Of a DNA stretch of 64,000 nt, positions 8,375-16,572 are shown in pieces; position 1 is the stretch's first letter, and every line of letters begins with the position of its first letter. Made by a program: the position numbers and the translations under genes. This DNA is from Haloactinomyces albus (GTDB lineage: Bacteria; Actinomycetota; Actinomycetes; Mycobacteriales; Pseudonocardiaceae). Below the pieces are notes generated by a model. It saw only the letters and a program-made list of their open reading frames with translations. It made no database searches and was not told where the DNA came from. The stretch spans positions 3,968,001 to 4,032,000 of the forward strand of contig NZ_JAVDXW010000001.1 in assembly GCF_031458135.1 (NCBI RefSeq), written 5' to 3'.

Positions 8375-8543
8375 TGGGCACGGTCTCCCATCGTGATGTT
8401 TGCTGTGGGGCAAGGCGTCAGGATCCCACAGGACCGATGTACTCGCTCCGGTACGGCGAGCACACACCGTCGTCGACGCGGCGCCGCCGGGTCGGCCGCC
8501 GCCGTCATAGGAGACCACGTCGGCTCAGCCTGCCAGTCGCTTT

Positions 8544-8565
8544 TATCGCAGATCCGAGTGCGATA
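8544..8565. promoter_or_regulatory. IclR-type operator TATCGCA-N8-TGCGATA (copy 1)
   Basis: A perfect 7-bp dyad, TATCGCA-GATCCGAG-TGCGATA, ending 8 nt before the ATG of the truncated IclR gene. The arms are identical to those at 26381-26402 while the 8-nt spacer differs at several positions. That pattern is expected of a protein-binding site under selection. Confidence 0.6.
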
Positions 8566-8573
8566 GTCGTGAC

Positions 8574-8711
8574 ATGTCGACATTGCAGACCTTGGATCGC
8601 GGGCTGTGGACCCTGAACTTCGTGTCGCTGCAGCCGAGTGGTGTACTGGTCAGTGAGATCGCGGAGGCGCTGGGCGTGCATCGCGCCATTGCCTACCGCA
8701 TCGTGGGCACG
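8574..8711 (+). pseudogene. Truncated IclR-family regulator (first 46 codons)
   Basis: Begins with ATG 8574 and encodes MSTLQTLDRGLWTLNFV..., the winged helix-turn-helix of the intact IclR gene at 26411 with only a few substitutions. The match stops at codon 46. The frame then runs through unrelated sequence to a stop at 8790-8792, overlapping the 3' end of the GntR gene on the other strand. The effector domain is absent. It might make a 72-residue DNA-binding peptide, but more probably it is a recombination relic. Confidence 0.75.
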
Positions 8712-8746
8712 GAGGTTTTTCCGTCTGGTGTCCTCGCCTTCGACGG

Positions 8747-9628
8747 TTACTCGCCGACCGCGACCTTCTCTGCGCTGACCGTGCTCAGGTGAGTCCGCAT
8801 GAGCTCCGTGGCTTCTTCACGGCGGTCTTCCAGCAGGAGGTCAGCGATGGCGATGTGTTCGCGGCAGCGGATGATGGCCCGATCGCGGGGGAGTGAACGT
8901 CGGTATTCGACGAGGCGGCGCAGCCTGTCGATGCGGTGCAGCGAGTCGATGAAAAAGGTGTTGCCGCTGCACTGCATCACCGTTTCGTGGAAGGTGCTGT
9001 TGAGGTCGAACAGCTCCGCGTTGCCGATGTGCCAGATGTCGCCATCGGCCAGCCGTTGCTGCTGGTCACGCACTTCGAGGATGGCCTCTCGATCGAGCGC
9101 GAAGTTGGGTTCGAGGATCGCGGCGGGTTCGATGGTGAGGCGGAATCGATAGCTGTCCTCGTAGGACTGCTGTGAGGTGAGCGTTGGCTGGAACTGCCAG
9201 CCGTAGCCGGGCAATCGTTCGATCCAGCCCTCGGCGTTGATTCGCTGCAGGATCCGCGACAGCTGTGCCGGGGTGAGATCGTAGTCGCGGGCGAGTCCGC
9301 TCTCGGTGACGCGGTTCGGGAGGTTGCCATCGAGGCGGTCAGCGGCGATGCGCAGGTACATGTTCTCGACGGTGCCGGTGTCCTCCTCGGCAGTCGCCTC
9401 CGGCAGTTCCGCAGGACCGCGCAGGACGGTGTAGCCGCCCTTGCCCGTGACCGCGACGACGCCATCCTGCTCTAGCAGACGTAGCGCGCTGCGAATCGGT
9501 GAACGGGACACGCGCAACTGCGCGGCGAGTGTCCGTTCGACCAAGCGGGCGCCCACAGGGAGCTGCTCGCCGCGGATGTGCTCCACAATGCGCGTTGCGA
9601 TCCGTCTGGTGAGGGGCGTGGGCTCCAT
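8747..9628 (-). CDS. GntR-family regulator with FCD domain and extra helix-turn-helix
   Basis: 293 residues. Residues ~5-70 are a GntR winged helix-turn-helix (RRIATRIVEHIRGEQLPVG... RLVERTLAAQLRVSRSPIRSALRLLEQDG). Residues ~105-150 look like a second DNA-binding unit (ESGLARDYDLTPAQLSRILQRI, ending GYGWQF). Residues ~160-285 form an FCD-type helical effector domain (STFHETVMQCSGN). The same layout is found in the paralogue at 20838-21773, at the other end of the tricarboxylate island. It is transcribed toward the truncated IclR copy. Likely controls the adjacent dehydrogenase/cupin operon; inference from position. Confidence 0.87.
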   Translation of the reverse strand: MEPTPLTRRIATRIVEHIRGEQLPVGARLVERTLAAQLRVSRSPIRSALRLLEQDGVVAVTGKGGYTVLRGPAELPEATAEEDTGTVENMYLRIAADRLDGNLPNRVTESGLARDYDLTPAQLSRILQRINAEGWIERLPGYGWQFQPTLTSQQSYEDSYRFRLTIEPAAILEPNFALDREAILEVRDQQQRLADGDIWHIGNAELFDLNSTFHETVMQCSGNTFFIDSLHRIDRLRRLVEYRRSLPRDRAIIRCREHIAIADLLLEDRREEATELMRTHLSTVSAEKVAVGE

Positions 9629-9816
9629 GAACCGGGTCTCAACCTTCCCGCAATGCCGTGAGCAGTGCCGGGAGTGAGCCTACTGCGTCGTCGGCGCGGC
9701 CACCATGCCCGTCTCGGAGGGAAGTTGGTGATTTCTGCGCCGAGCGGCCGCCGCGAATGGACGGCCGCCGGAAGTGGAAGGTGAGCGGTGAGCCTGCCCA
9801 GGTCGGGGCCGGGGGG

Positions 9817-10251
9817 TCAGCTCGCGGTTTGCTCGGCGTCGACCCGGTTGGTGATGCCGGTTTCGACGATCGTGCGGGTGGCGTCGATAGACGCGTAGGT
9901 CCACAGGATGCGCATGGGTACGGTATCGGAGGCGTTGCGGAACCGGTGCGGAACACCGGCGTCGACGTAGGTGGTATCGAACGTGGTGAGTTCGTGCTCG
10001 GCACCGTTGATCTCGACGATGGCGTCACCTTCGAGGATCACGACACTCTCCGGGCAGTTGTGCGTGTGCAGCGGGATGCCGGCACCTCCATCGAAGAGGG
10101 TCTGGCCGTTGAGGAACGTGTCGGCGCCGCGGACTCGAGTAACGAGCGGGATGGTGCTCGCCCCGCCCCCGCGGGAAAACGCGTGCAGTTCTGCCGGGCG
10201 CAAGACCACGGGCGGGAAGGTGCCGCAACACAGGTCGGTGTGGTCGTTCAT
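9817..10251 (-). CDS. Cupin-domain protein
   Basis: 144 residues forming one cupin barrel. Motif 1 is visible as GIPLHTHNCPESVVILEG (two histidines and a glutamate for a metal) and motif 2 as DAGVPHRFRN. Single-domain cupins of this type often act as small metal-dependent enzymes or binding proteins in sugar-acid and carboxylate pathways. The ATG overlaps the TGA of the aldehyde dehydrogenase by one base (TGATG), so it is translationally coupled as the last gene of a three-gene operon (dehydrogenase, aldehyde dehydrogenase, cupin). Exact reaction unknown. Confidence 0.85.
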   Translation of the reverse strand: MNDHTDLCCGTFPPVVLRPAELHAFSRGGGASTIPLVTRVRGADTFLNGQTLFDGGAGIPLHTHNCPESVVILEGDAIVEINGAEHELTTFDTTYVDAGVPHRFRNASDTVPMRILWTYASIDATRTIVETGITNRVDAEQTAS

Positions 10252-11627
10252 CAGGGTTTCTCCGTCCCGGTCCGCAGGGTTTTGACGTTGACGAATTCGC
10301 GGATGCCGTCCGCGCCGAGTTCGCGGCCGTAACCGGATTTCTTGATACCTCCGAAGGGCAACCGTGCTTCGGAGGCGACCATGCCGTTGATGAACACGGC
10401 TCCGGCATCGATCTCGCGGGCGATCCGGCGGGCTCGGTCGAGATCACTGCTCCACACCGCGGCCCCGAGCCCGAATTCCGTCCGATTCGCCAGCGTCACG
10501 GCTTCCTCGGCGTCGGTGACGCGCGTGATCGCGGCGAGTGGGCCGAAGGTCTCCTCGTCAAAGGCAGCCATGCCCGGGGCGACGTGGTCGAGGATGGTGG
10601 GCGGGTAAAAGAACCCCGAGCCTTGCAAGGGTTCTCCACCGGTTAGCAGGGTGGCACCTGCTTCGACGCTGCGCTGTACCTGGTTGTGCAGTGCACCGCG
10701 CAGGTTCGCGCGGGCCATCGGTCCGATCGCGGTCCGCCGGTCGGCAGGATCGCCGACCTTCAGTGCGGCCACCGCATCGGCGAACGCGGTGACGAACTCG
10801 TCGGCCACCGCTTCCTCGACGAGGAAGCGCTTGGCGTTGACGCAGGACTGGCCGACGTTGATGAATCTCGCCTTGGCCGCTGTCGTGGCCGCTGTGGGGA
10901 TGTCGGCATCGGCGAGGACGAGGAACGGGTCGGATCCGCCGAGTTCGAGAACCTGCTTCTTCAGCGCGGATCCGGCCTGGCCTGCCACGATCGCGCCGGC
11001 CTCGGTGGAGCCGGTGAGGGTGACCGCGGCGATGCGATCGTCGGCGATGAGTTCGGCGACGGCGGGAACCTCGACGAGCAAAGTGCGGCACAGCCCCTCG
11101 AGGATCCCCGCCTGCTGCAGTACCTCCTCGATCGCGAGCGCGCACTGGGGAACGTTGTTGGCGTGCTTGAGGATCGCGCCATTGCCTGCGGCCAGGGCGG
11201 GGGCAGCGAACCGGAAGAACTGCCAGAAGGGGTAGTTCCACGGCATCACCGCGAGCACCACGCCGAGCGGATCGTGCAAGACCGCGGCCTCGCCCGTCTC
11301 GGTCCGAACAGGACGGTCGGCCAGATATTCGGGTGCATGCTCGGCGTAATGCTCGCAGGTGGCCGCGCACTTCTCGATCTCGGCCTCGGCCTCGGTGATG
11401 GGTTTGCCCATCTCCGAGGTGATCAGCTGGGCATACCGGCTGCGCCCCTCGCGCAGCACGCGGGCGACCGCGCGCAGCAGTGCGACGCGCTCGGTGATGG
11501 CTCGAAACCGCCACCGGCGCTGCGCCGCCACCGCTGCATCCAGCGCCGCATCCACGTCTGCGGCGGTGTGCGGGTCAAACCGTGCCAGTTCGACCTCGGT
11601 GGCCGGATTGCTGGAGAGAATCGTCAC
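10251..11627 (-). CDS. NAD(P)-dependent aldehyde dehydrogenase (succinate-semialdehyde dehydrogenase-like)
   Basis: 458 residues of the aldehyde dehydrogenase superfamily, closest in style to the Sad/GabD succinate-semialdehyde group. Seen are the cofactor region (PWNYPFWQFFRFAAPALAAGN, TLTGSTEAG), the catalytic glutamate in LELGGSDPF and the catalytic cysteine in INVGQSCVNAKR. The C-terminal LPFGGIKKSGYGRELG is typical. The GTG start at 11627 overlaps the stop of the upstream dehydrogenase as GTGA. The gene is the second of a coupled operon, suggesting it oxidises an aldehyde or semialdehyde formed from the product of that dehydrogenase. Exact substrate inferred only. Confidence 0.92.
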   Translation of the reverse strand: MTILSSNPATEVELARFDPHTAADVDAALDAAVAAQRRWRFRAITERVALLRAVARVLREGRSRYAQLITSEMGKPITEAEAEIEKCAATCEHYAEHAPEYLADRPVRTETGEAAVLHDPLGVVLAVMPWNYPFWQFFRFAAPALAAGNGAILKHANNVPQCALAIEEVLQQAGILEGLCRTLLVEVPAVAELIADDRIAAVTLTGSTEAGAIVAGQAGSALKKQVLELGGSDPFLVLADADIPTAATTAAKARFINVGQSCVNAKRFLVEEAVADEFVTAFADAVAALKVGDPADRRTAIGPMARANLRGALHNQVQRSVEAGATLLTGGEPLQGSGFFYPPTILDHVAPGMAAFDEETFGPLAAITRVTDAEEAVTLANRTEFGLGAAVWSSDLDRARRIAREIDAGAVFINGMVASEARLPFGGIKKSGYGRELGADGIREFVNVKTLRTGTEKP

Positions 11628-12700
11628 GTGTGTGCTCCGTTCTGCTTCAGGCTGCGTTGTACCGCGGTGGCGAACTCGCCGGTGCCGAGCACACCGCCGA
11701 GGTCGCGGGTGCGGGTGGCAGGGTTGACCAGGACCGAGTCGATCGCGGCTTTGAGCGACTCCGCAGCCTTGATGAGGGCCGGCTCGCCGTGGCGCCGGCC
11801 CAGCCAGTCGAGCAGCATCCCAGCCGACAGGATCAGCGAGGTCGGGTTGGCGATGCCCTGCCCGGCGATGTCCGGGGCCGAGCCGTGCTGGGCTTGCGCC
11901 ATACAGATGTCGTGGCCGACGTTGATGGATCCGCCCAGGCCGAGGCTGCCGGACAGTTCGGAAGCTTCGTCGGAAAGGATATCGCCGAACATGTTGGTGG
12001 TCACCAGCACGTCGAAGGTGTGCGGACGGCGGATGAGCAGCGCCGCGGCAGCGTCGACGATCAGTTCTTCGAGTTCGACGTCCGGGTAGTCGTCGGCGAC
12101 CTTGCGGATCTCGCGCAGGAACAGCCCGTCGGAGAGCTTGACGACGTTGGCCTTGTGCACTGCGGTGAGCTTCTTGTGGCGTGCACGGGCGAGTTCGAAC
12201 GCCGCCCGGGCCGCTCGTTCGCTGGCCTTCGCGCTGACCTTGCGAATGGACAGGGCCAGGTCCGGGTCGGGCATGAACTCACCACTGCCCGCGTGCATGT
12301 TCCGGTCGGAGTAGAAGCCCTCGGTGTTCTCCCGGACGATGACCAGATCCATCGGGTTCCGCAGGATCGACAGCTCCGGGTGCGATCGGCACGGGCGGAC
12401 GTTGGCGAACAGCTCGAACTTCGTGCGTAGCTCGGAGGACGGATTGATCCCGCCCTCGGCGCGCGTCGGGTAGTCGTAGTGCGACACCGGACCGAGCAGT
12501 ACCCCGTCCACGAGCGGCACCCGGTCCAGCACTGCCTGCGGCAGCGTCGTCCCCTGCTCGGCCAGTGCTGCCAGGCCGATGTCCCGGGTCTCGAACTCGA
12601 GCCCGAGCCCGAGCATCCGCTCCAGCGTGCCCAGCACGTCGAGGGTGGCCGAGGTGATCTCAGGACCGATGCCGTCACCGGGCAAGACCAGGATTTTCAC
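11624..12700 (-). CDS. Isocitrate/isopropylmalate dehydrogenase-family beta-decarboxylating dehydrogenase
   Basis: About 358 residues. The N-terminal nucleotide/substrate strand LPGDGIGPEIT, the substrate loop RENTEGFYSDRN, the lysine strand TAVHKANVVKLSDGLF and the metal-binding region TTNMFGDILSDEASEL are all present, as in LeuB, NAD-isocitrate dehydrogenase and tartrate dehydrogenase. These enzymes oxidise and decarboxylate 2-hydroxy acids. GTG 12700 is preferred because AAGGAAG lies 8 nt before it; the longer frame from 12763 adds unrelated residues. First gene of the operon leading into the aldehyde dehydrogenase. With TctCBA and aconitase nearby, an isocitrate-like substrate is likely, but LeuB-type or tartrate activity cannot be excluded. 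Confidence 0.88.
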   Translation of the reverse strand: MKILVLPGDGIGPEITSATLDVLGTLERMLGLGLEFETRDIGLAALAEQGTTLPQAVLDRVPLVDGVLLGPVSHYDYPTRAEGGINPSSELRTKFELFANVRPCRSHPELSILRNPMDLVIVRENTEGFYSDRNMHAGSGEFMPDPDLALSIRKVSAKASERAARAAFELARARHKKLTAVHKANVVKLSDGLFLREIRKVADDYPDVELEELIVDAAAALLIRRPHTFDVLVTTNMFGDILSDEASELSGSLGLGGSINVGHDICMAQAQHGSAPDIAGQGIANPTSLILSAGMLLDWLGRRHGEPALIKAAESLKAAIDSVLVNPATRTRDLGGVLGTGEFATAVQRSLKQNGAHT

Positions 12701-13279
12701 GTCATGACTTCCTTTCGCGCGCTCTGTCGGGCACTTCCGGGGGGCAACGGCGAGGACACCCATCCGGGGTCGGCGTCTTTCGTCGCCACGGGGACCACCT
12801 CACATCTTCAACTCACTCGACATCGCCGAGTTGCCTCCGAGTACGGCAAGACACTAGAGTCCCGATTGGTTTTTTTCAAGCGAGAAGCACCAAACCAGTC
12901 GTCAACCCGGCAGTACCCAGCGGTGCCCACGGCGGGCGATGTTCGGCACGGAGGTCGCCGCGTCCGTCGCGCTCCCTTCGTCGTCGCAGCGCTGCTCTCC
13001 AGCGCTGCGGCCACATCCTGCGGCAGTGATTGTCTTTACTTGCACTTTAGTACAACTAATGCCCAGTGTCGCCGGTAGTGCCATCGATAAAGCACGAAGT
13101 TAACTGTTCATAAGGCTATCGACTGTCGATCATCAAGCAGGTATTGCGTTTAACGGCTTCTTCGTACAATATGCTTCCAGTCACACGCCGACGAGCAGTG
13201 GAACGCAGCCTCGCGCTCTGCTCGTTCCGAACTTCTTCGCGAACACGGTGCCCGTGTTCGGCCGACACCAAGGAGAACG
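12701..13279. promoter_or_regulatory. Divergent control region of the dehydrogenase and tctCBA operons
   Basis: 579 nt between two divergent operons with no convincing gene. It contains the palindrome TTAGTACAACTAA (13047-13059), an ATCGAC-T-GTCGAT dyad (13118-13130) within CTATCGACTGTCGAT, and the AAGGAG site of tctC (13270-13275). AT content is visibly higher around 13020-13160 than in flanking genes, as expected of promoters. Confidence 0.55.
13047..13059. promoter_or_regulatory. Candidate GntR operator TTAGT-ACA-ACTAA
   Basis: Perfect 5-bp arms around a 3-nt centre, containing GT...AC as in GntR/FCD operators. The extended string TGCACTTTAGTACAA (13041-13055) recurs as TGCACTTTAAGACAA before the aconitase (18044-18058). 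A reverse-oriented TTAGTACAAT lies at 17905-17914. A shared regulator, possibly one of the two local GntR paralogues, is inferred. Confidence 0.4.
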
Positions 13280-14272
13280 ATGAACGGATTCACCCCGAGC
13301 CGCCGCGAGGTGCTTGCCGGGGTCATCGGTGCGCTCGCACTCGGTGGGGGCGCATTGCAGGTTCGCGCGAGCGAAGCCTCCCGAAGCCAAGGTGGCGCAC
13401 TCGAAATAATCGTGCCCGCAGCCGCAGGCGGAGGCTTCGACACGGTGGCCCGCCAGTCTCAGCACGCACTGCGCCAAAACGGCCTGGCGCAGGCGATCGA
13501 GGTCACGAATATGCCCGGCGGTGGTGGAACACTGGGGCTGTCCCACGTGGCCCAGCAGTCAGGACGTTCCGACCTGCTCATGGTGATGGGACTGTCCATC
13601 GTCGGTGGAGTACAGATCACCGGGTCCTCGACGACCCTCGATGACATCACGCCGCTGGCGAAACTGGCCGAGGACTACATCGTGGTCACCGTGCGCAGTG
13701 ACTCACCCATTACATCGTTCGACCAGCTCGCACAGCGATGGCGTTCGAACCCGCGCGAGGTCGTGGTCGCAGGTGGTGCCGTGGGCAACGCCGATCACCT
13801 GCTGGTTGCCATGGCACTGCAAAGGCTTGGAGCAGACCCGGCCGACCTCAACTACCTCGTGTACTCCGGTGACGGCGAAGTATTGACCTCACTGCTTTCC
13901 CGCACTGCTGACGTCGCGGTGTCCAGCTACAACGGATTCGCGGCTCAGCTCGAAGCCGGCGAGGTACGGGCCTTGGCCATTTCGTCGCCGGAACGATTGC
14001 CCGGCATCGAGATTCCGACGGTCCGAGAATCGGGGCTCGATCTCGACCTCGCCAACTGGCGCGGCTTCGCGGCTCCCCCAGGACTGAGCCAACAGCAGCG
14101 CACAACGCTCGAACAACTCGTGCGCAACCTTGTGGAAACCCCCGAGTGGCGCCAAGCCCTCCAACGATTCGGTTGGAAAGACGCGTTCTTGATGGGCTCC
14201 GACTTCGAGACGTTTCTGGCCGAGGAAAAAAAGCGGCTCACCGAGATCATCGAAGGATTGGGGCTGGCATGA
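13280..14272 (+). CDS. tctC: Tripartite tricarboxylate transporter substrate-binding protein (TctC/Bug family)
   Basis: 330 residues. The N-terminus has a twin-arginine signal (PSRREVLAGVIGALALGG), so the protein is probably exported folded by Tat. The mature part is a Bug/TctC binding protein: EIIVPAAAGGGFDTVAR is the canonical first strand, then GGGGTLG and the second-domain element AISSPERLPGIEIPTVRESG. It binds a di/tricarboxylate outside the membrane and delivers it to TctA/TctB. ATG 13280 has AAGGAG 5 nt upstream. The stop overlaps the tctB start by 4 nt (ATGA). Ligand specificity cannot be read from sequence; citrate or a similar acid fits the neighbouring aconitase. Confidence 0.92.
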   Translation: MNGFTPSRREVLAGVIGALALGGGALQVRASEASRSQGGALEIIVPAAAGGGFDTVARQSQHALRQNGLAQAIEVTNMPGGGGTLGLSHVAQQSGRSDLLMVMGLSIVGGVQITGSSTTLDDITPLAKLAEDYIVVTVRSDSPITSFDQLAQRWRSNPREVVVAGGAVGNADHLLVAMALQRLGADPADLNYLVYSGDGEVLTSLLSRTADVAVSSYNGFAAQLEAGEVRALAISSPERLPGIEIPTVRESGLDLDLANWRGFAAPPGLSQQQRTTLEQLVRNLVETPEWRQALQRFGWKDAFLMGSDFETFLAEEKKRLTEIIEGLGLA

Positions 14273-14868
14273 CCACGGCACAACCACAGAAAAACGAGCT
14301 GTCCGAAGAAGAATCGGACTCCCGAGTCTCTCGGCCGAGCAGCGACCAAGCAGGTTCCACCCTGGCGATCGCTTTCTTCGCGGGTGTCCCAGCGGTCCTT
14401 CTGCTCCTGGGCAGCATGCTCATGCGTGTTCCCGAAGCATCGGGTTTTCTCGGCCCACGTTTCTTTCCGGTCGCCGTCGGAATCTTCTTGATGGTGACGG
14501 CACTCATCTGGACCGCATGGTCCTTGCACAGGAAGAGGTCCCACACTCGCGGATCGATCCCGAAGACCGCGCGCGACAGCACAGCGGATAACGAGGTAAT
14601 CAGCGAGAGCGACAATCAAGTACACAGCAACTGGCGCACACTGGCCATCATGGCCACGACCATGGTCGGCCATGTCGTGCTGTTACAGCCGCTGGGATGG
14701 CTCATCAGCGGAACATTGCTGTTCTGGGGGGTCAGCTACGCCCTGGATCATCGGCGTCCGTTCTTCGATTTGTGCATCGCCGCCGCCATGGCCGGAACAG
14801 TACAGCTGGCCTTCTCCGGACTCCTGGACATCGCGCTCCCCGCCGGCATCCTCGGAAAGGTCCTCTGA
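14269..14868 (+). CDS. tctB: Tripartite tricarboxylate transporter small membrane subunit TctB
   Basis: 199 residues with four hydrophobic segments (about residues 30-52, 62-80, 125-145 and 155-190), the expected topology of TctB. FLGPRFFPVAVGIFLMV is the family's typical first-loop motif. A longer than usual charged loop (residues ~82-120) lies between the helix pairs. Start ATG 14269 overlaps the tctC stop. Forms the membrane complex with TctA. Confidence 0.88.
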   Translation: MTTAQPQKNELSEEESDSRVSRPSSDQAGSTLAIAFFAGVPAVLLLLGSMLMRVPEASGFLGPRFFPVAVGIFLMVTALIWTAWSLHRKRSHTRGSIPKTARDSTADNEVISESDNQVHSNWRTLAIMATTMVGHVVLLQPLGWLISGTLLFWGVSYALDHRRPFFDLCIAAAMAGTVQLAFSGLLDIALPAGILGKVL

Positions 14869-14870
14869 TC

Positions 14871-16403
14871 ATGGATTCGTTCTCCTTACTGCTGTCGGGA
14901 TTCGCCGACGCACTCACCCCCGCGAACCTGATGTGGTGCTTGGTCGGTGTCGTGCTCGGCACGGCTGTGGGGGTGCTGCCCGGACTCGGCTCCTCGATGG
15001 CGGTCGCCCTGCTGCTGCCGCTGACGTTCCTGCTGGAGCCCACTGCGGCGTTTATCATGTTCGCCGGCATCTACTACGGCGGGCAATTCGGCGGCGCCAC
15101 AACCTCCATCCTGCTCAACACACCGGGGCAGAGCTCGTCGATCGCCACCGCGTTCGAAGGCCACACCATGGCGCGCAACGGACGCGCCTCCCAAGCATTG
15201 GCCGCCGCCGCGATCGGATCGTTCGTGGGTGGAATCATCGCCACCACCGTGGTGGCTTTCTTCGCCCAGAGCATGGTCGCCTTCGCGCTCGACTTCGGTC
15301 CTCCGGAATATTTCGCGTTGGCGATACTGGCCTTTGCCTCAACAGCAGCCGTGGTCACGTCCTCGCCCACCCGTGGAATCGCCGCATTGGGAATCGGGCT
15401 CGCCGTCAGCGTCGTCGGGATCGACAGCCAAACCGGTGCCGTGCGCATGACGCTCGGCATTCCCCAACTGCTCGACGGCATCAGCATCGTCATTCTCACC
15501 GTGGGACTACTGGCCGTCGGCGAGGTGCTCCACAGTGGATTTCGTCCCGATGGCACTGCAGGCGGGAGCGTCATCACCAGCGGAACGCCCTGGCTCGGTA
15601 AGACCGATCTGCGCCGATCCTGGCTACCCTGGTTGCGCGGCACACTCTTGGGCATCCCGTTCGGGGCCATCCCAGCCGGTGGTTCCGAGATCCCCACCTT
15701 CCTGTCCTACGGTGCGGAGAAAACACTGGCACGCAGACGCGGCCACAGCCAATTCGGCCAAGGCGCGATCGAAGGGGTGGCAGGCCCCGAAGCGGCGAAC
15801 AACTCGACAAGCGCTACCACGATGATCCCCCTGCTGGGGCTGGGCCTGCCCATCTCGGCTACCGCCGCAGTCATGCTCGCCGCCTTCCAGCAGTACGGCA
15901 TCCAGCCGGGACCACTGCTGTTCCAAAACGACGCCGACCTCGTCTGGGCGTTGTTGGCCAGCATGTTCCTCGGCAGCTTCTTCCTGCTCGTGATCAACTT
16001 GCCCTTCGCGCCGTTGTGGGCGAAGTTGTTGCGGCTGCCCCGCAGACACCTCTACGCGGGCCTGTTGGTTTTCGCCACGGTCGGTGTCTACTCCGCCGCC
16101 GAATCGATTTTCGATGTCGTGCTGCTCTATGCGGTCGGCGCACTCGGCTTGCTCATGCGCCGCTACGGCCTCCCCATGGCACCGGTCCTGATCGGAGCCA
16201 TCCTGGGTCCGCTCGCCGAAGGAAAGCTACGTCTGGCGATGGCCGCGAGCCAAGGAGATCCCACAGTGCTCTTCGACAGCAATATCGCGATCGGCGTCTA
16301 TACCGTTCTGGTCCTCATCGGAGCGGGATTCCTCGCCAAAGCGATTCGCGACGGTCGAAGGCGCGATACCGCCCCGCAGGATGGGGTTCTCTCTCATCGG
16401 TGA
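14871..16403 (+). CDS. tctA: Tripartite tricarboxylate transporter large membrane subunit TctA
   Basis: 510 residues, around twelve membrane spans. Near the N-terminus is the conserved GVLPGLGSSMAVALLLPLTF, then IYYGGQFGGATTSILLNTPG, and in the second half the repeat AIPAGGSEIPTFLSYGAEK and ANNSTSATTMIPLLGLGLP, all diagnostic of TctA. Start ATG 14871 is 2 nt after the tctB stop, so tctCBA is one transcription unit. Secondary, cation-driven uptake using TctC as external receptor. A strong hairpin follows 61 nt after the stop. Confidence 0.93.
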   Translation: MDSFSLLLSGFADALTPANLMWCLVGVVLGTAVGVLPGLGSSMAVALLLPLTFLLEPTAAFIMFAGIYYGGQFGGATTSILLNTPGQSSSIATAFEGHTMARNGRASQALAAAAIGSFVGGIIATTVVAFFAQSMVAFALDFGPPEYFALAILAFASTAAVVTSSPTRGIAALGIGLAVSVVGIDSQTGAVRMTLGIPQLLDGISIVILTVGLLAVGEVLHSGFRPDGTAGGSVITSGTPWLGKTDLRRSWLPWLRGTLLGIPFGAIPAGGSEIPTFLSYGAEKTLARRRGHSQFGQGAIEGVAGPEAANNSTSATTMIPLLGLGLPISATAAVMLAAFQQYGIQPGPLLFQNDADLVWALLASMFLGSFFLLVINLPFAPLWAKLLRLPRRHLYAGLLVFATVGVYSAAESIFDVVLLYAVGALGLLMRRYGLPMAPVLIGAILGPLAEGKLRLAMAASQGDPTVLFDSNIAIGVYTVLVLIGAGFLAKAIRDGRRRDTAPQDGVLSHR

Positions 16404-16463
16404 TTGCCGACGACTCGATGTAGCCCCACTCGAAGTGCTGCCCGAGATCGTGCGGGAGTCGGC

Positions 16464-16492
16464 GGCCCCGGACAGCGTCGGCGTCCGGGGCC
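16464..16492. terminator. Bidirectional hairpin between convergent tctA and MFS genes
   Basis: GGCCCCGGAC (16464-16473), 9-nt loop, GTCCGGGGCC (16483-16492): a perfect 10-bp GC stem without a T-tract, usual for actinomycete terminators, placed between two converging genes. Confidence 0.75.
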
Positions 16493-16572
16493 ATACGTCC
16501 TCGTCCTGCGGTGTCCGACCCGGATGGTGCTGCATCACGCAGCGACTCCTGCCTTCTCGGCAGCCGAGAAGA

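Larger units (their letters stand above)
8532..8711 (+). repeat. Segmental duplication, copy 1 (IclR promoter and 5' end)
   Basis: This stretch matches 26369-26548 almost base for base: promoter, operator dyad and the first 46 codons of an IclR gene. Matching ends abruptly after GTGGGCACG at 8711, where the intact gene continues with CTGGAGGG. Homology also extends leftward, with gaps, through the hypothetical gene. Confidence 0.85.
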
